From Anaeromyxobacteraceae bacterium (GTDB lineage Bacteria > Myxococcota > Myxococcia > Myxococcales > Anaeromyxobacteraceae), in contig DAIEMM010000473.1 of the NCBI GenBank assembly GCA_027349605.1, forward strand, positions 1 to 5,516: a stretch of 5,516 nt of DNA, read 5' to 3'. This document shows positions 1 through 5,516 of the stretch, one piece after another. Below the pieces are notes generated by a model that did not search any database, was not told the origin of the DNA, and worked only from the letters and a program-made list of their open reading frames with translations. How positions within the stretch are numbered: the stretch's first letter is position 1; each line of letters begins with the position of its first letter. The position numbers and the translations under genes were made by a program.

Positions 1-468
1 GGCATCCAGGTGGACGGCAAGTCGCAGGTGGAGATCCTCTACCTCTTCGCCCGGCCGCAGGCCCGCTTCACCTCGGCGAGCTCCGTCTACGCGAGCAGCC
101 CGTCCTTCGGCGTCACCACCCAGTACCTCCAGCTGGGCGGACAGACCACCTTCCAGCAAGGCGCGGTGGAGCCCTTCCTGTCCGGGGGCCTGGGGCTCGC
201 CTGGTTCAGCCCGTCGGACGTCCAGGTGGAGGGGGGCGTCACCCTCCAGCCCCAGGATGCCTGGCTCTTCGCCTTCCACCTGGGGGGTGGGGTGAAGGGG
301 TGGCTCTCGGAGAAGATCGGCCTGCGCTTCTCCGCGCGATTCCTCATGCCGGTCTTCTTCGGCTCGGGGACCTTCCTCTCCGGGCCGAACGGAGCATCCC
401 TTCACGTGAACGCCGGCATCCCCATCCTCCAGGGGGACGTGAGCCTGGGGCTGGCCATCTCGCCGTAG
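1..468 (+). CDS. Outer-membrane beta-barrel-like protein, 3' end (partial)
   Basis: The frame is open at the left edge (GGC ATC CAG then GTG at 10) and ends at TAG 466-468, giving 155 residues. The GTG at 10 is probably internal, because the open frame continues upstream and no signal peptide follows it. The visible protein is built of short alternating polar/hydrophobic stretches separated by Gly/Ser/Pro/Asn turns, for example VEILYLFARPQARF, VEPFLSGGLGLAWF, IGLRFSARFLMPVFF and VSLGLAISP, with aromatic residues near strand ends. This is the usual look of small outer-membrane beta-barrels of the OMP_b-brl/OmpA-barrel type. There are no cysteines and no catalytic motif. The last residue is Pro rather than the aromatic residue common at the C-terminus of BAM-inserted barrels, so family membership is not certain. 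It converges on the lipoprotein gene, with abutting stop codons. Function unknown; a structural or porin-like envelope role is inference. Confidence 0.72.
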   Translation, partial: GIQVDGKSQVEILYLFARPQARFTSASSVYASSPSFGVTTQYLQLGGQTTFQQGAVEPFLSGGLGLAWFSPSDVQVEGGVTLQPQDAWLFAFHLGGGVKGWLSEKIGLRFSARFLMPVFFGSGTFLSGPNGASLHVNAGIPILQGDVSLGLAISP

Positions 469-1044
469 CTACCGCAGGAGCGCCGCGAGGAGCGCCAGCG
501 CGGCCTGGGGCATGGGCGCGGCGTTGTTCGAGGCGGCGCCCCGGAGCGTGAGCATGCCGGCCGGGCTGTCGTACTGGCCTGGTCCCTGGCGGGAGAGGTC
601 GAAGGAGTTCCCGCCGGCGACCCCGTTCACCCGCGAGATCGAGACGTCGAAGCCCACGGGGGCGCCGAAGACGGACCCGGTGATCCGGGTCACCGCCCCG
701 TTCCGCTCCACGGCGAGGTCGATTCCCGATCCGGAGATCTGGCCGATCGAGGTGGAGAGCGTGACCGGCCGGCCGAAGAACGTGCCCGACCACATCCCGT
801 CCGGCCGGCGGCCGACCTTGACGTCCGGCCCGCTCACGAGCCAGTCGTCGAAGGTGGCGCGTCGCGGGGTCTGCACCTGCGCGAGGCCTGCCCAGAGCAC
901 CTCGCCCGCGGCACTAGGGTTCTGCCCTGGCCTTCCCGGGGGAACGACCGACATCGGGACCGGGACGGTGGGCTGGGAGGCCGCGTCCACCGTGGCGCAT
1001 CCGGCGACCGCCACCGCCAGCGCGGCGAGGAGGGGGATCTTCAT
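469..1044 (-). CDS. Putative lipoprotein with internal repeats
   Basis: This gene encodes 191 residues from ATG (1044-1042 on the minus strand) to TAG (471-469). Residues 1-15 form a short lipoprotein signal peptide (M-K, then a Leu/Ala/Val core) ending in the lipobox V13-A14-G15-C16. Cys16 would be lipidated, and A17-T18 after it lacks the Asp that causes inner-membrane retention in E. coli. An upstream GTG at 1122 is in frame but would bury the signal peptide 26 residues inside, so the ATG is preferred. The ribosome site is poor: only GGGG directly touching the ATG. After a Pro-rich linker (25-45), residues 74-170 form about three degenerate repeats, clearest at GTFFGRPV (87-94) and GSVFGAPV (123-130). 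The tail (181-191) is AALALLAALLR, hydrophobic but too short for a normal membrane helix. I do not recognise the family. An envelope-anchored, beta-rich binding or structural role is inference. Confidence 0.85.
   Translation of the reverse strand: MKIPLLAALAVAVAGCATVDAASQPTVPVPMSVVPPGRPGQNPSAAGEVLWAGLAQVQTPRRATFDDWLVSGPDVKVGRRPDGMWSGTFFGRPVTLSTSIGQISGSGIDLAVERNGAVTRITGSVFGAPVGFDVSISRVNGVAGGNSFDLSRQGPGQYDSPAGMLTLRGAASNNAAPMPQAALALLAALLR
535..825 (-). repeat. Degenerate protein-level tandem repeat inside the lipoprotein
   Basis: Lipoprotein residues 74-170 read as two full units and one shortened unit. The units begin at D74 (DVKVGRR), D109 (DLAVERN) and D149 (DLSRQGP). The first two continue into GTFFGRPV (87-94) and GSVFGAPV (123-130), exactly 36 residues apart, followed by a hydrophobic strand, an SI dipeptide and a Gly/Ser-rich turn. 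The third ends early, at about GMLTLRG. The similarity is at protein level; no clear DNA-level repetition was seen, so any duplication is old. Alignment was by eye. Confidence 0.6.
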
Positions 1045-1120
1045 CCCCGCACGATACGGCGCCGTCGCCGCTCGCCGCCAGCCAGGCGGGGCCCATCGCC
1101 AATGTGGACCGGTGGAGTTC

Positions 1121-1141
1121 ACGACCCGCGCAAACGGTCGT
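1121..1141. repeat. Inverted repeat ACGACC-N9-GGTCGT just upstream of a promoter
   Basis: ACGACC (1121-1126) and GGTCGT (1136-1141) are perfect 6-bp inverted arms with 9 bp between them, a centre-to-centre distance of 15 bp. The right arm touches the first base of the -35 hexamer at 1141. A nested AACG-GT-CGTT (1133-1142) shares the right arm. The position suits an activator or repressor site, but a 6-bp arm in GC-rich DNA can easily arise by chance, and no second copy is visible. Confidence 0.25.
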
Positions 1142-1168
1142 TGACAGGAGGGGTGGTCTCGCTAGATT
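1141..1168 (+). promoter_or_regulatory. Sigma70-type promoter for the radical SAM gene
   Basis: A perfect -35 hexamer TTGACA (1141-1146) is followed, after 16 bp, by TAGATT (1163-1168), which matches TATAAT at four of six positions including the first T, the second A and the last T. Transcription would begin near 1175, leaving a leader of about 29 nt before the TTG at 1204. The AT-containing hexamers stand out against the GC-rich surroundings. The promoter lies inside the longest possible open frame of the gene (ATG 1102), which argues that the real start codon is downstream. No equally good promoter was seen for the divergent lipoprotein gene. Confidence 0.65.
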
Positions 1169-1193
1169 CCGCGCCCTCGACCCCTTGCCGCGC

Positions 1194-1206
1194 GAGGCCC
1201 CCCTTG
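1194..1206 (+). promoter_or_regulatory. Ribosome binding site and TTG start of the radical SAM gene
   Basis: GAGG at 1194-1197 stands 6 nt before TTG 1204-1206. This TTG is the only ATG/GTG/TTG in frame between the predicted transcription start near 1175 and the codons of the cluster-binding cysteines. The in-frame GTG at 1153 lies in the promoter spacer with an AGGAGG only 1 nt away, and ATG 1102 lies upstream of the -35 box. Confidence 0.6.
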
Positions 1207-2442
1207 AAGAAGCTCGACCACCGCAAGCTCTACCGGCTGCCCTGGAGCGTCACCGACAACGTCATCTCCTGGCTGGAGCCGACCAAGGAGTGCAACATCT
1301 ACTGCGACGGCTGCTACTCGGCCAACGCCAAGGGCAGCCACAAGTCGCTCGCGCAGGTGCGCTCCGACCTCGACGTCTTCGAGAGGTTCCGCCAGACCGA
1401 CGCCGTGTCGGTGGCGGGCGGCGACCCGCTCGTGCATCCGGAGATCGTCGAGGTGGTGCGCATGATCGCCTCGCGCGGGCTGAAACCCGTGGTGAACACG
1501 AACGGCCACGGGCTCACCCCGTCCCTGCTCCGCGACATGAAGGCGGCCGGCCTCGCCGGATTCACCTTCCACGTGGACAGCCTGCAGACGCGCCCGGGCT
1601 GGAAGGGGGCCACCGAGGTCGAGCTGAACGAGCTCCGGCAGGAGTACGCCGACCGGGTGGCCGAGGTGGGGGGGATCTCCTGCGCCTTCAACGCCACCAT
1701 CTACGAGAAGACGCTCCCCTTCGCGCCCGACATCCTGGACTGGGCCAAGCGCAACGCCGACAAGGTCCACGTGGTGGTCTTCATCGCCTTTCGCGCCGCC
1801 ATCCAGGAGCAGTTCGCCTACTTCGCCGGCGAGGAGCAGGTGGAGGTGAAGGGGCTCACCTACACGCGCGCCGCGCCGCAGCGCACCGACATCGACGCAC
1901 AGGAGGTCGTGGACGTGCTCCGCGCCCGCTTCCCGGAGTTCGAGCCGGCGGCCTACCTGAACGGGACCGAGGCGCCCGACTCCTTCAAGTGGCTCATGAC
2001 CCTGCTGGTGGGAGACCGGGAGCGCTTCTACGGGAGCGCCGGCCCGAAGTTCGTGGAGCTCTCCCAGGTCTGGAACCACCTCGTGAAGGGGCGGTACCTG
2101 GGGTACGTGCCCCCCTCGGCGCACGCGAGCGGCCGCAGCCTGCTCGCGCTCTCGGCCATCGACCCGGGGATCCGGCGGATCGCCGCCGCGTGGGGCCGGG
2201 CGGTGGCGCGGAACCCGTTCAAGGCGGCTCGCCCCCTCCACCTCCAGTCGGTCATGATCATCCAGCCGGTGGACGTCCTGCCCGACGGCCGGCAGTCGAT
2301 GTGCGACTCCTGCCCGGACATGACGGTGCACGAAGGACAGCTCGTCTGGTCCTGCCGGCTCGAGGAACGGCTCAAGTATGGGGAGCTGATGCGGCTGCGC
2401 CCCGTGGCCGGCCGGCGGAAAACCGAGGACGCACCCACCTAG
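1204..2442 (+). CDS. Radical SAM protein, substrate unknown
   Basis: The product is 412 residues from TTG 1204 to TAG 2440-2442. The radical SAM signature is C30-NIY-C34-DG-C37 (CX3CX2C), which holds the [4Fe-4S] cluster that cleaves S-adenosylmethionine to the 5'-deoxyadenosyl radical. It is followed by a GGEP-type motif VAGGDP (70-75, with Asp for Glu), then HPEI, and the strand VVNTNG (96-101), in the order expected of the TIM-barrel core. A second cysteine group, C367-X2-C370-X13-C384, lies near the C-terminus; it resembles the place where SPASM or Twitch enzymes bind an auxiliary cluster, but the spacing does not fit the classical SPASM pattern and only three cysteines are present. The core also resembles HpnH-like hopanoid enzymes in general form, but I would not assign that function. 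No signal peptide or membrane segment was seen, so it is probably cytoplasmic. It has its own promoter, and the kinase gene follows on the same strand after a hairpin. No precursor peptide gene was seen nearby. Confidence 0.93.
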   Translation: MKKLDHRKLYRLPWSVTDNVISWLEPTKECNIYCDGCYSANAKGSHKSLAQVRSDLDVFERFRQTDAVSVAGGDPLVHPEIVEVVRMIASRGLKPVVNTNGHGLTPSLLRDMKAAGLAGFTFHVDSLQTRPGWKGATEVELNELRQEYADRVAEVGGISCAFNATIYEKTLPFAPDILDWAKRNADKVHVVVFIAFRAAIQEQFAYFAGEEQVEVKGLTYTRAAPQRTDIDAQEVVDVLRARFPEFEPAAYLNGTEAPDSFKWLMTLLVGDRERFYGSAGPKFVELSQVWNHLVKGRYLGYVPPSAHASGRSLLALSAIDPGIRRIAAAWGRAVARNPFKAARPLHLQSVMIIQPVDVLPDGRQSMCDSCPDMTVHEGQLVWSCRLEERLKYGELMRLRPVAGRRKTEDAPT

Positions 2443-2446
2443 GGAC

Positions 2447-2465
2447 CCCCGGGCGAGGCCCGGGG
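2447..2465 (+). terminator. GC hairpin after the radical SAM gene (no U tract)
   Basis: CCCCGGGC (2447-2454) and GCCCGGGG (2458-2465) are perfect 8-bp complementary arms around a GAG loop, beginning 5 nt after the TAG at 2440-2442. The next bases (CGTGACATCAT) contain no run of T, so it is not a classical intrinsic terminator. It may still pause polymerase, attenuate read-through into the kinase gene, or protect the 3' end of the upstream mRNA. Confidence 0.5.
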
Positions 2466-2467
2466 CG

Positions 2468-2476
2468 TGACATCAT
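2468..2476 (+). promoter_or_regulatory. Possible extended -10 promoter for the kinase gene
   Basis: TG-A-CATCAT has the TG of an extended -10 element one base before a hexamer that matches TATAAT at four of six positions. Transcription would start near 2483, about 27 nt before ATG 2510. No -35 hexamer is seen, since that position falls within the GC hairpin. Weak evidence; the kinase could equally be read from the upstream promoter. Confidence 0.25.
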
Positions 2477-2509
2477 CCGGAAGCAGGTGAACCGTTGCCC
2501 GGAGGGGCG

Positions 2510-5446
2510 ATGGCCGGACGCATGTCGCACCCAGGAATCCGCCGCTGGATCGGCCTCGTGCCGGTCGTGGTCTTCCTCGTCTCGGCGGCGCTCCTCGCCA
2601 GCTGGTGGATGGCCCTCCGGGCGGCGCAAGCCCGGGCGATGCAGGAGCACTTCGAGCTCGACGCCCGGCGGGTGGAGACCAAGATCTCGGAGCGCCTCGC
2701 GACCTACGACGAGATCCTGCGGGGCGTGGCGGGCCTCTTCGCGGCGTCCGACGAGGTCACCCGGGAGGACTTCCATCGCTACGTGCACGCGCTTGAGCTC
2801 GGGACGGCATTCAGGGAGATCCATGGCATCGGCTTCTCGATCCGGGTCCCGGCGCAGTATCTCGAGGCGCACCTCCGCTCCGTCCGGGCGGCGGGCTTCC
2901 CGGCCTACGCGATCCGGCCCGCGGGGGTCCGCCCGGAGTACACCGGCGTCCTCTACCTGGAGCCCTTCACGGAGAGGAACCAGCGCGCCTTCGGGCTCGA
3001 CGGCTTCGCCGAGCCGACCCGGCGGGCCGCCATGGAGCTGGCGCGCGACCGGGGCCGTGCGGCCACCACCCGGAAGGTGATCCTCGTCCAGGAGGCGGAG
3101 CAGAGCCAGCAGCCCGGGATCCTGACCTTCTTCCCCGTCTACGCGAGCGGGAGCGACCCGGGCACGGAGGTGCTGCGCCGCGCCGCGCTCCGGGGCTGGG
3201 TCTACAGCCCGCTCCAGGTGAAGGACTTCCTGGAGAAGGTCGCCGGCAGGAGCCTCGAGCTCATCCGGCTGGAGATCTTCGACGCCCCGGAGACGGTCCC
3301 GGAGCACCTCCTCTACGACAGCCGCCCGGGGAGCCAGGAGCCGGAGGCGCTCGCCACCACCATCCTGCTCCCGGTGAACCAGGTCACCTGGACCCTGCGG
3401 TTCACCGCGGGCGCTCCCTACCTGGCCGCGACCGGGCAGCGCTCCCCCGCCGTCGACTTCGGGTTCATGACGCTCATCGCCCTGCTGCTCACCGGGCTCT
3501 CGGCCGCCGCGGTGGCGAGCTGGCGGGCCGAGCAGCGCGCCGTCGACCTCTCCGGCTCCCTGCGGAAGAGCGAGGCCCGCTGGCGCACCACCTTCGAGCA
3601 CGCCCCGGTGGGCATCTTCACCGTGGACGCGGAGGACCGCTTCCTCCAGGTGAACGGGCGCTACGTGGCGATCACCGGGTACACGGCGGACGAGCTGGCG
3701 CACATGCGCCGGTCCGCCATCGTCCACCCCGACGACCGGGAGGCCGACGCCGCCGTCGTCCGCAAGGTCCGGTCCGGGGAGGTCGAGGTGGGCTCGCTCG
3801 ACCGCAGGGGGCTTCGCAAGGACGGGACGACCTTCTGGGCGGAGGCGACCTTCTCCCTCGAGCCGGCCGCGCCGGGGATCCCTGCGGGGGTGATCGGCGT
3901 CCTGGACGACATCACCGCCCGTCACGAGGCCGAGGCGAAGTTCCGGGAGATCGCGGAGCGGTCGCTGGCCGGGATCCTGATCGTGCAGGACGGGCGGATC
4001 GCCTACGCGAACCCGGTCGCGGCAGAGCTGGTCGGCGCGTCCGCGCAGGACGTCGTCGGAAAGTCCGCGGACTGGGTCCGGGAGAGGATCCACCCCGGCG
4101 ACCTCCCGAACGTCCGGGCAGCGGCGGCCGAGGCCGCCGCCGAGGTGGCGGGCACCCTCCGGCCCATCACCTACCGGGTGATGAACCCGGGTGGCGTCCG
4201 GAAGGTCGAGCAGCAGGCCCGTCCCATCCAGCACCTGGGGCGTCAGGCCATGCTGGTCTTCCTCCTCGACGTGACCGAGCGGGAGAGGACCGAGGCCGAG
4301 CTCCGCAAGGGGCAGCGGCTCGAGTCGCTCGGCGTCGTGGCCGGAGGGATCGCCCACGACTTCAACAACCTGCTCACCGCCGTCTTCGGCCACGTCGAGC
4401 TGGCCAAGGCGCACATGGAGGGAGGAGGCGCCGCCGCACGAGAGCTCGACGTCGCGCTCTCCGCGCTGGAGCGGTCGCGCGACCTCACCCGGCAGCTCCT
4501 CACCTTCTCCGCCGGCGGGGCACCGGCCCGGAAGATCCTCCCGGTGCGGAAGATCCTGGAGGACGCCGCCAAGCTGGGGCTGGGGGGCTCCTCGCTGCGG
4601 GCGCGCTTCGACGTGGAGCCCGGCCTGCCGCCGGTGGAGGCCGACGAGGGGCAGATGAGCCAGCTCCTCAACAACCTGCTCGTGAACGCCCGCCAGGCCA
4701 CGTCGGGTGCCGGGGAGATCGTGGTCCGTGCGCGGAGGCGCACCGTCCGGGAGGGCGAGATTCCCGGACTGGCCCCGGGTGAGCACGTCGAGATCGCGGT
4801 CCAGGACAGGGGGCAGGGAATCGCGCCGGAGGTCCTGCCCAGGGTCTTCGACCCGTTCTTCACCACCCGCGCCACCGGCACGGGCCTGGGGCTCGCCACG
4901 TCGCACTCCATCGCCAGGCGCCACGGCGGACACATCGGGATCGAGTCGCGGGTCGGAGAGGGGACGACCGTGACCGTGCTGCTTCCCGCCGCGACCGGCG
5001 AGCCACCGGCCGAGGCGCCGGCCCCGCAGGAGTCCCGGGCGCCGCGAACGCTCCGCGCGCTCCTCATGGACGACGAGCCGCTGGTCCTCAAGGTGGGCGC
5101 CCGGAACCTCGCCAGGCTGGGGCTCGAGGTGGAGACCGCGACCGACGGGGCGGAGGCGGTCGAGAAGTTCCGGAGGAACCGGTCCGAGGGCAGGCCCTTC
5201 GACCTGGTGGTGCTCGACCTCACCGTCTCGGGAGGGATGGGAGGCGCCCAGGCGCTGCAGCAGCTCCAGGAGATCGCCCCGGACGTGGTGGCCATCGCCT
5301 GCAGCGGCTACTTCGACGACGCGGTGATGTCCGCGCCGGGCCAGTTCTGGTTCGCCGGCGTGCTCGCCAAGCCCTACCTGACCGCCGACCTGGAGCGCGT
5401 GATCGCGGCGGTGGCCGGAAAGCGGAACGAAGGCAACCGGGGCTGA
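2510..5446 (+). CDS. CHASE-PAS-PAS hybrid sensor histidine kinase with C-terminal receiver
   Basis: The product is 978 residues, ending at TGA 5444-5446. ATG 2510 is preceded by GGAGGGG (2501-2507); TTG 2495 (with AGGTGA 4 nt before it) or ATG 2522 are possible alternatives and change only the tip. Residues about 14-36 are a first membrane helix and 317-337 a second. The roughly 280-residue periplasmic loop between them is a CHASE sensor, with HGIGF (105-109) and LEPFTERNQRAFG (150-162) typical of the family. Two PAS domains follow (about 354-475 and 474-595). HisKA has the phospho-acceptor His616 in AGGIAHDFNNLL. The HATPase has N722/N726 (N box), DRGQG (766-770), FDPFF (780-784) and GTGLGL (790-795). 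After a Pro/Ala linker, the receiver has D854-D855, acceptor D903, S932 and K954. All key residues are present, so kinase, ATP-binding and receiver functions should be intact. The ligand, HPt partner and output are not in view; being inner-membrane is inferred from topology. Confidence 0.96.
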   Translation: MAGRMSHPGIRRWIGLVPVVVFLVSAALLASWWMALRAAQARAMQEHFELDARRVETKISERLATYDEILRGVAGLFAASDEVTREDFHRYVHALELGTAFREIHGIGFSIRVPAQYLEAHLRSVRAAGFPAYAIRPAGVRPEYTGVLYLEPFTERNQRAFGLDGFAEPTRRAAMELARDRGRAATTRKVILVQEAEQSQQPGILTFFPVYASGSDPGTEVLRRAALRGWVYSPLQVKDFLEKVAGRSLELIRLEIFDAPETVPEHLLYDSRPGSQEPEALATTILLPVNQVTWTLRFTAGAPYLAATGQRSPAVDFGFMTLIALLLTGLSAAAVASWRAEQRAVDLSGSLRKSEARWRTTFEHAPVGIFTVDAEDRFLQVNGRYVAITGYTADELAHMRRSAIVHPDDREADAAVVRKVRSGEVEVGSLDRRGLRKDGTTFWAEATFSLEPAAPGIPAGVIGVLDDITARHEAEAKFREIAERSLAGILIVQDGRIAYANPVAAELVGASAQDVVGKSADWVRERIHPGDLPNVRAAAAEAAAEVAGTLRPITYRVMNPGGVRKVEQQARPIQHLGRQAMLVFLLDVTERERTEAELRKGQRLESLGVVAGGIAHDFNNLLTAVFGHVELAKAHMEGGGAAARELDVALSALERSRDLTRQLLTFSAGGAPARKILPVRKILEDAAKLGLGGSSLRARFDVEPGLPPVEADEGQMSQLLNNLLVNARQATSGAGEIVVRARRRTVREGEIPGLAPGEHVEIAVQDRGQGIAPEVLPRVFDPFFTTRATGTGLGLATSHSIARRHGGHIGIESRVGEGTTVTVLLPAATGEPPAEAPAPQESRAPRTLRALLMDDEPLVLKVGARNLARLGLEVETATDGAEAVEKFRRNRSEGRPFDLVVLDLTVSGGMGGAQALQQLQEIAPDVVAIACSGYFDDAVMSAPGQFWFAGVLAKPYLTADLERVIAAVAGKRNEGNRG

Positions 5447-5462
5447 TGGCGCCTCCCGGTTG
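5434..5462 (+). terminator. Hairpin straddling the kinase stop codon
   Basis: CAACCGGG (5434-5441) and CCCGGTTG (5455-5462) are perfect 8-bp complementary arms, extendable by one G-U pair, around an 11-nt loop that contains the TGA at 5444-5446. No T run follows. A hairpin enclosing a stop codon is unlikely to act as a terminator while ribosomes are translating, so it may instead be mRNA 3'-end structure or chance. Confidence 0.35.
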
Positions 5463-5485
5463 GCCCGATCCCTGCTGCGGCGCAC

Positions 5486-5508
5486 GCTGCCTGGCTGCGC
5501 CGGGCAGC
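5486..5508 (+). terminator. Hairpin downstream of the kinase gene
   Basis: GCTGCCTGGC (5486-5495) pairs with GCCGGGCAGC (5499-5508) through ten pairs, one of them G-U, around a TGC loop, starting 40 nt after the kinase stop. The following bases (CTCCTCGG) give no U tract before the window ends. This is the better placed of the two hairpins here for ending the kinase transcript, but it could also belong to a gene continuing beyond the window. Confidence 0.4.
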
Positions 5509-5516
5509 CTCCTCGG

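Noticed and set aside
1051..1056. TATCGT on the minus strand as a -10 box for the lipoprotein gene
   Set aside because: No acceptable -35 lies 16-18 bp upstream (the sequence there is GGCGGC-like), and transcription would start at about the start codon itself. Not strong enough to call.
512..1144. Plus-strand open frame over the lipoprotein gene
   Set aside because: The minus-strand frame has a signal peptide, lipobox and internal repeats; the plus-strand reading is Pro/Thr/Arg/Ala-rich without pattern.
1162..2331. Long minus-strand open frame opposite the radical SAM gene
   Set aside because: It is low-complexity in composition (His/Val/Arg/Gly-rich) and recognisably the reverse complement of well-conserved radical SAM codons.
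2467..2472. GTGACA as a -35 box for the kinase gene
   Set aside because: It matches TTGACA at five positions, but the sequence 16-18 bp downstream (around AACCGT) is not a -10 box.
1104..3080. Plus-strand open frame running across the radical SAM gene and into the kinase gene
   Set aside because: It is an out-of-frame reading of two real genes, made almost entirely of Arg, Gly, Ala and Pro, with no domain.
2372..5485. Very long open frame on the minus strand, antisense to the kinase gene
   Set aside because: It mirrors the kinase codons, is rich in Arg/Gly/Pro/His/Glu with no recognisable domain, and the sense frame has every expected kinase motif. Long antisense frames are a known by-product of high third-position GC.
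5446..5516. ATG overlapping the kinase stop (TGATG), open to the window end for 23 codons
   Set aside because: The overlap could mean translational coupling, but there is no well-placed ribosome site, the residues are Pro/Cys/Ala-rich and unrecognised, and two hairpins occupy the same stretch. It is too short to support as a gene.

Overview
The window is GC-rich DNA (roughly 70% by eye, not computed) with strong G/C preference at third codon positions and long open frames on the non-coding strand. Together with a CHASE-PAS hybrid histidine kinase, this fits a high-GC deltaproteobacterial or Myxococcota-type genome (Anaeromyxobacter-like). That assignment is inference from style only. No RNA gene, CRISPR array, transposase or insertion sequence was seen.

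Layout: (1) 1-468 (+) is the 3' end of a gene for an outer-membrane beta-barrel-like protein whose start lies left of the window. (2) 469-1044 (-) is a convergent gene for a 191-aa lipoprotein with an internally repeated body. The two stop codons abut, forming the palindrome TAGCTA. (3) 1045-1203 is a divergent intergenic region with a good sigma70-type promoter (TTGACA, 16 bp, TAGATT) pointing right. (4) 1204-2442 (+) is a 412-aa radical SAM protein of unknown substrate. It has the CX3CX2C cluster motif near its N-terminus and three further cysteines near its C-terminus, and most probably starts at TTG. (5) 2443-2509 holds a perfect 8-bp GC hairpin without a U tract and a possible extended -10 box. 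(6) 2510-5446 (+) is a large membrane hybrid histidine kinase: TM, CHASE, TM, PAS, PAS, HisKA, HATPase, REC. (7) 5434-5516 holds two hairpins, one straddling the kinase stop codon and one about 40 nt beyond it; the remainder is too short to assign.

The first two genes both look like cell-envelope proteins. The kinase would sense a periplasmic ligand through CHASE and cytoplasmic signals through PAS, then pass phosphate through its own receiver; no HPt protein or separate response regulator is in view. Nothing directly ties the radical SAM enzyme to the kinase beyond same-strand adjacency, and the hairpin between them suggests at least partly separate transcription. I see no convincing new multi-gene system. 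The items most worth checking are the orphan radical SAM enzyme with its C-terminal cysteine group and the repeat-built lipoprotein.
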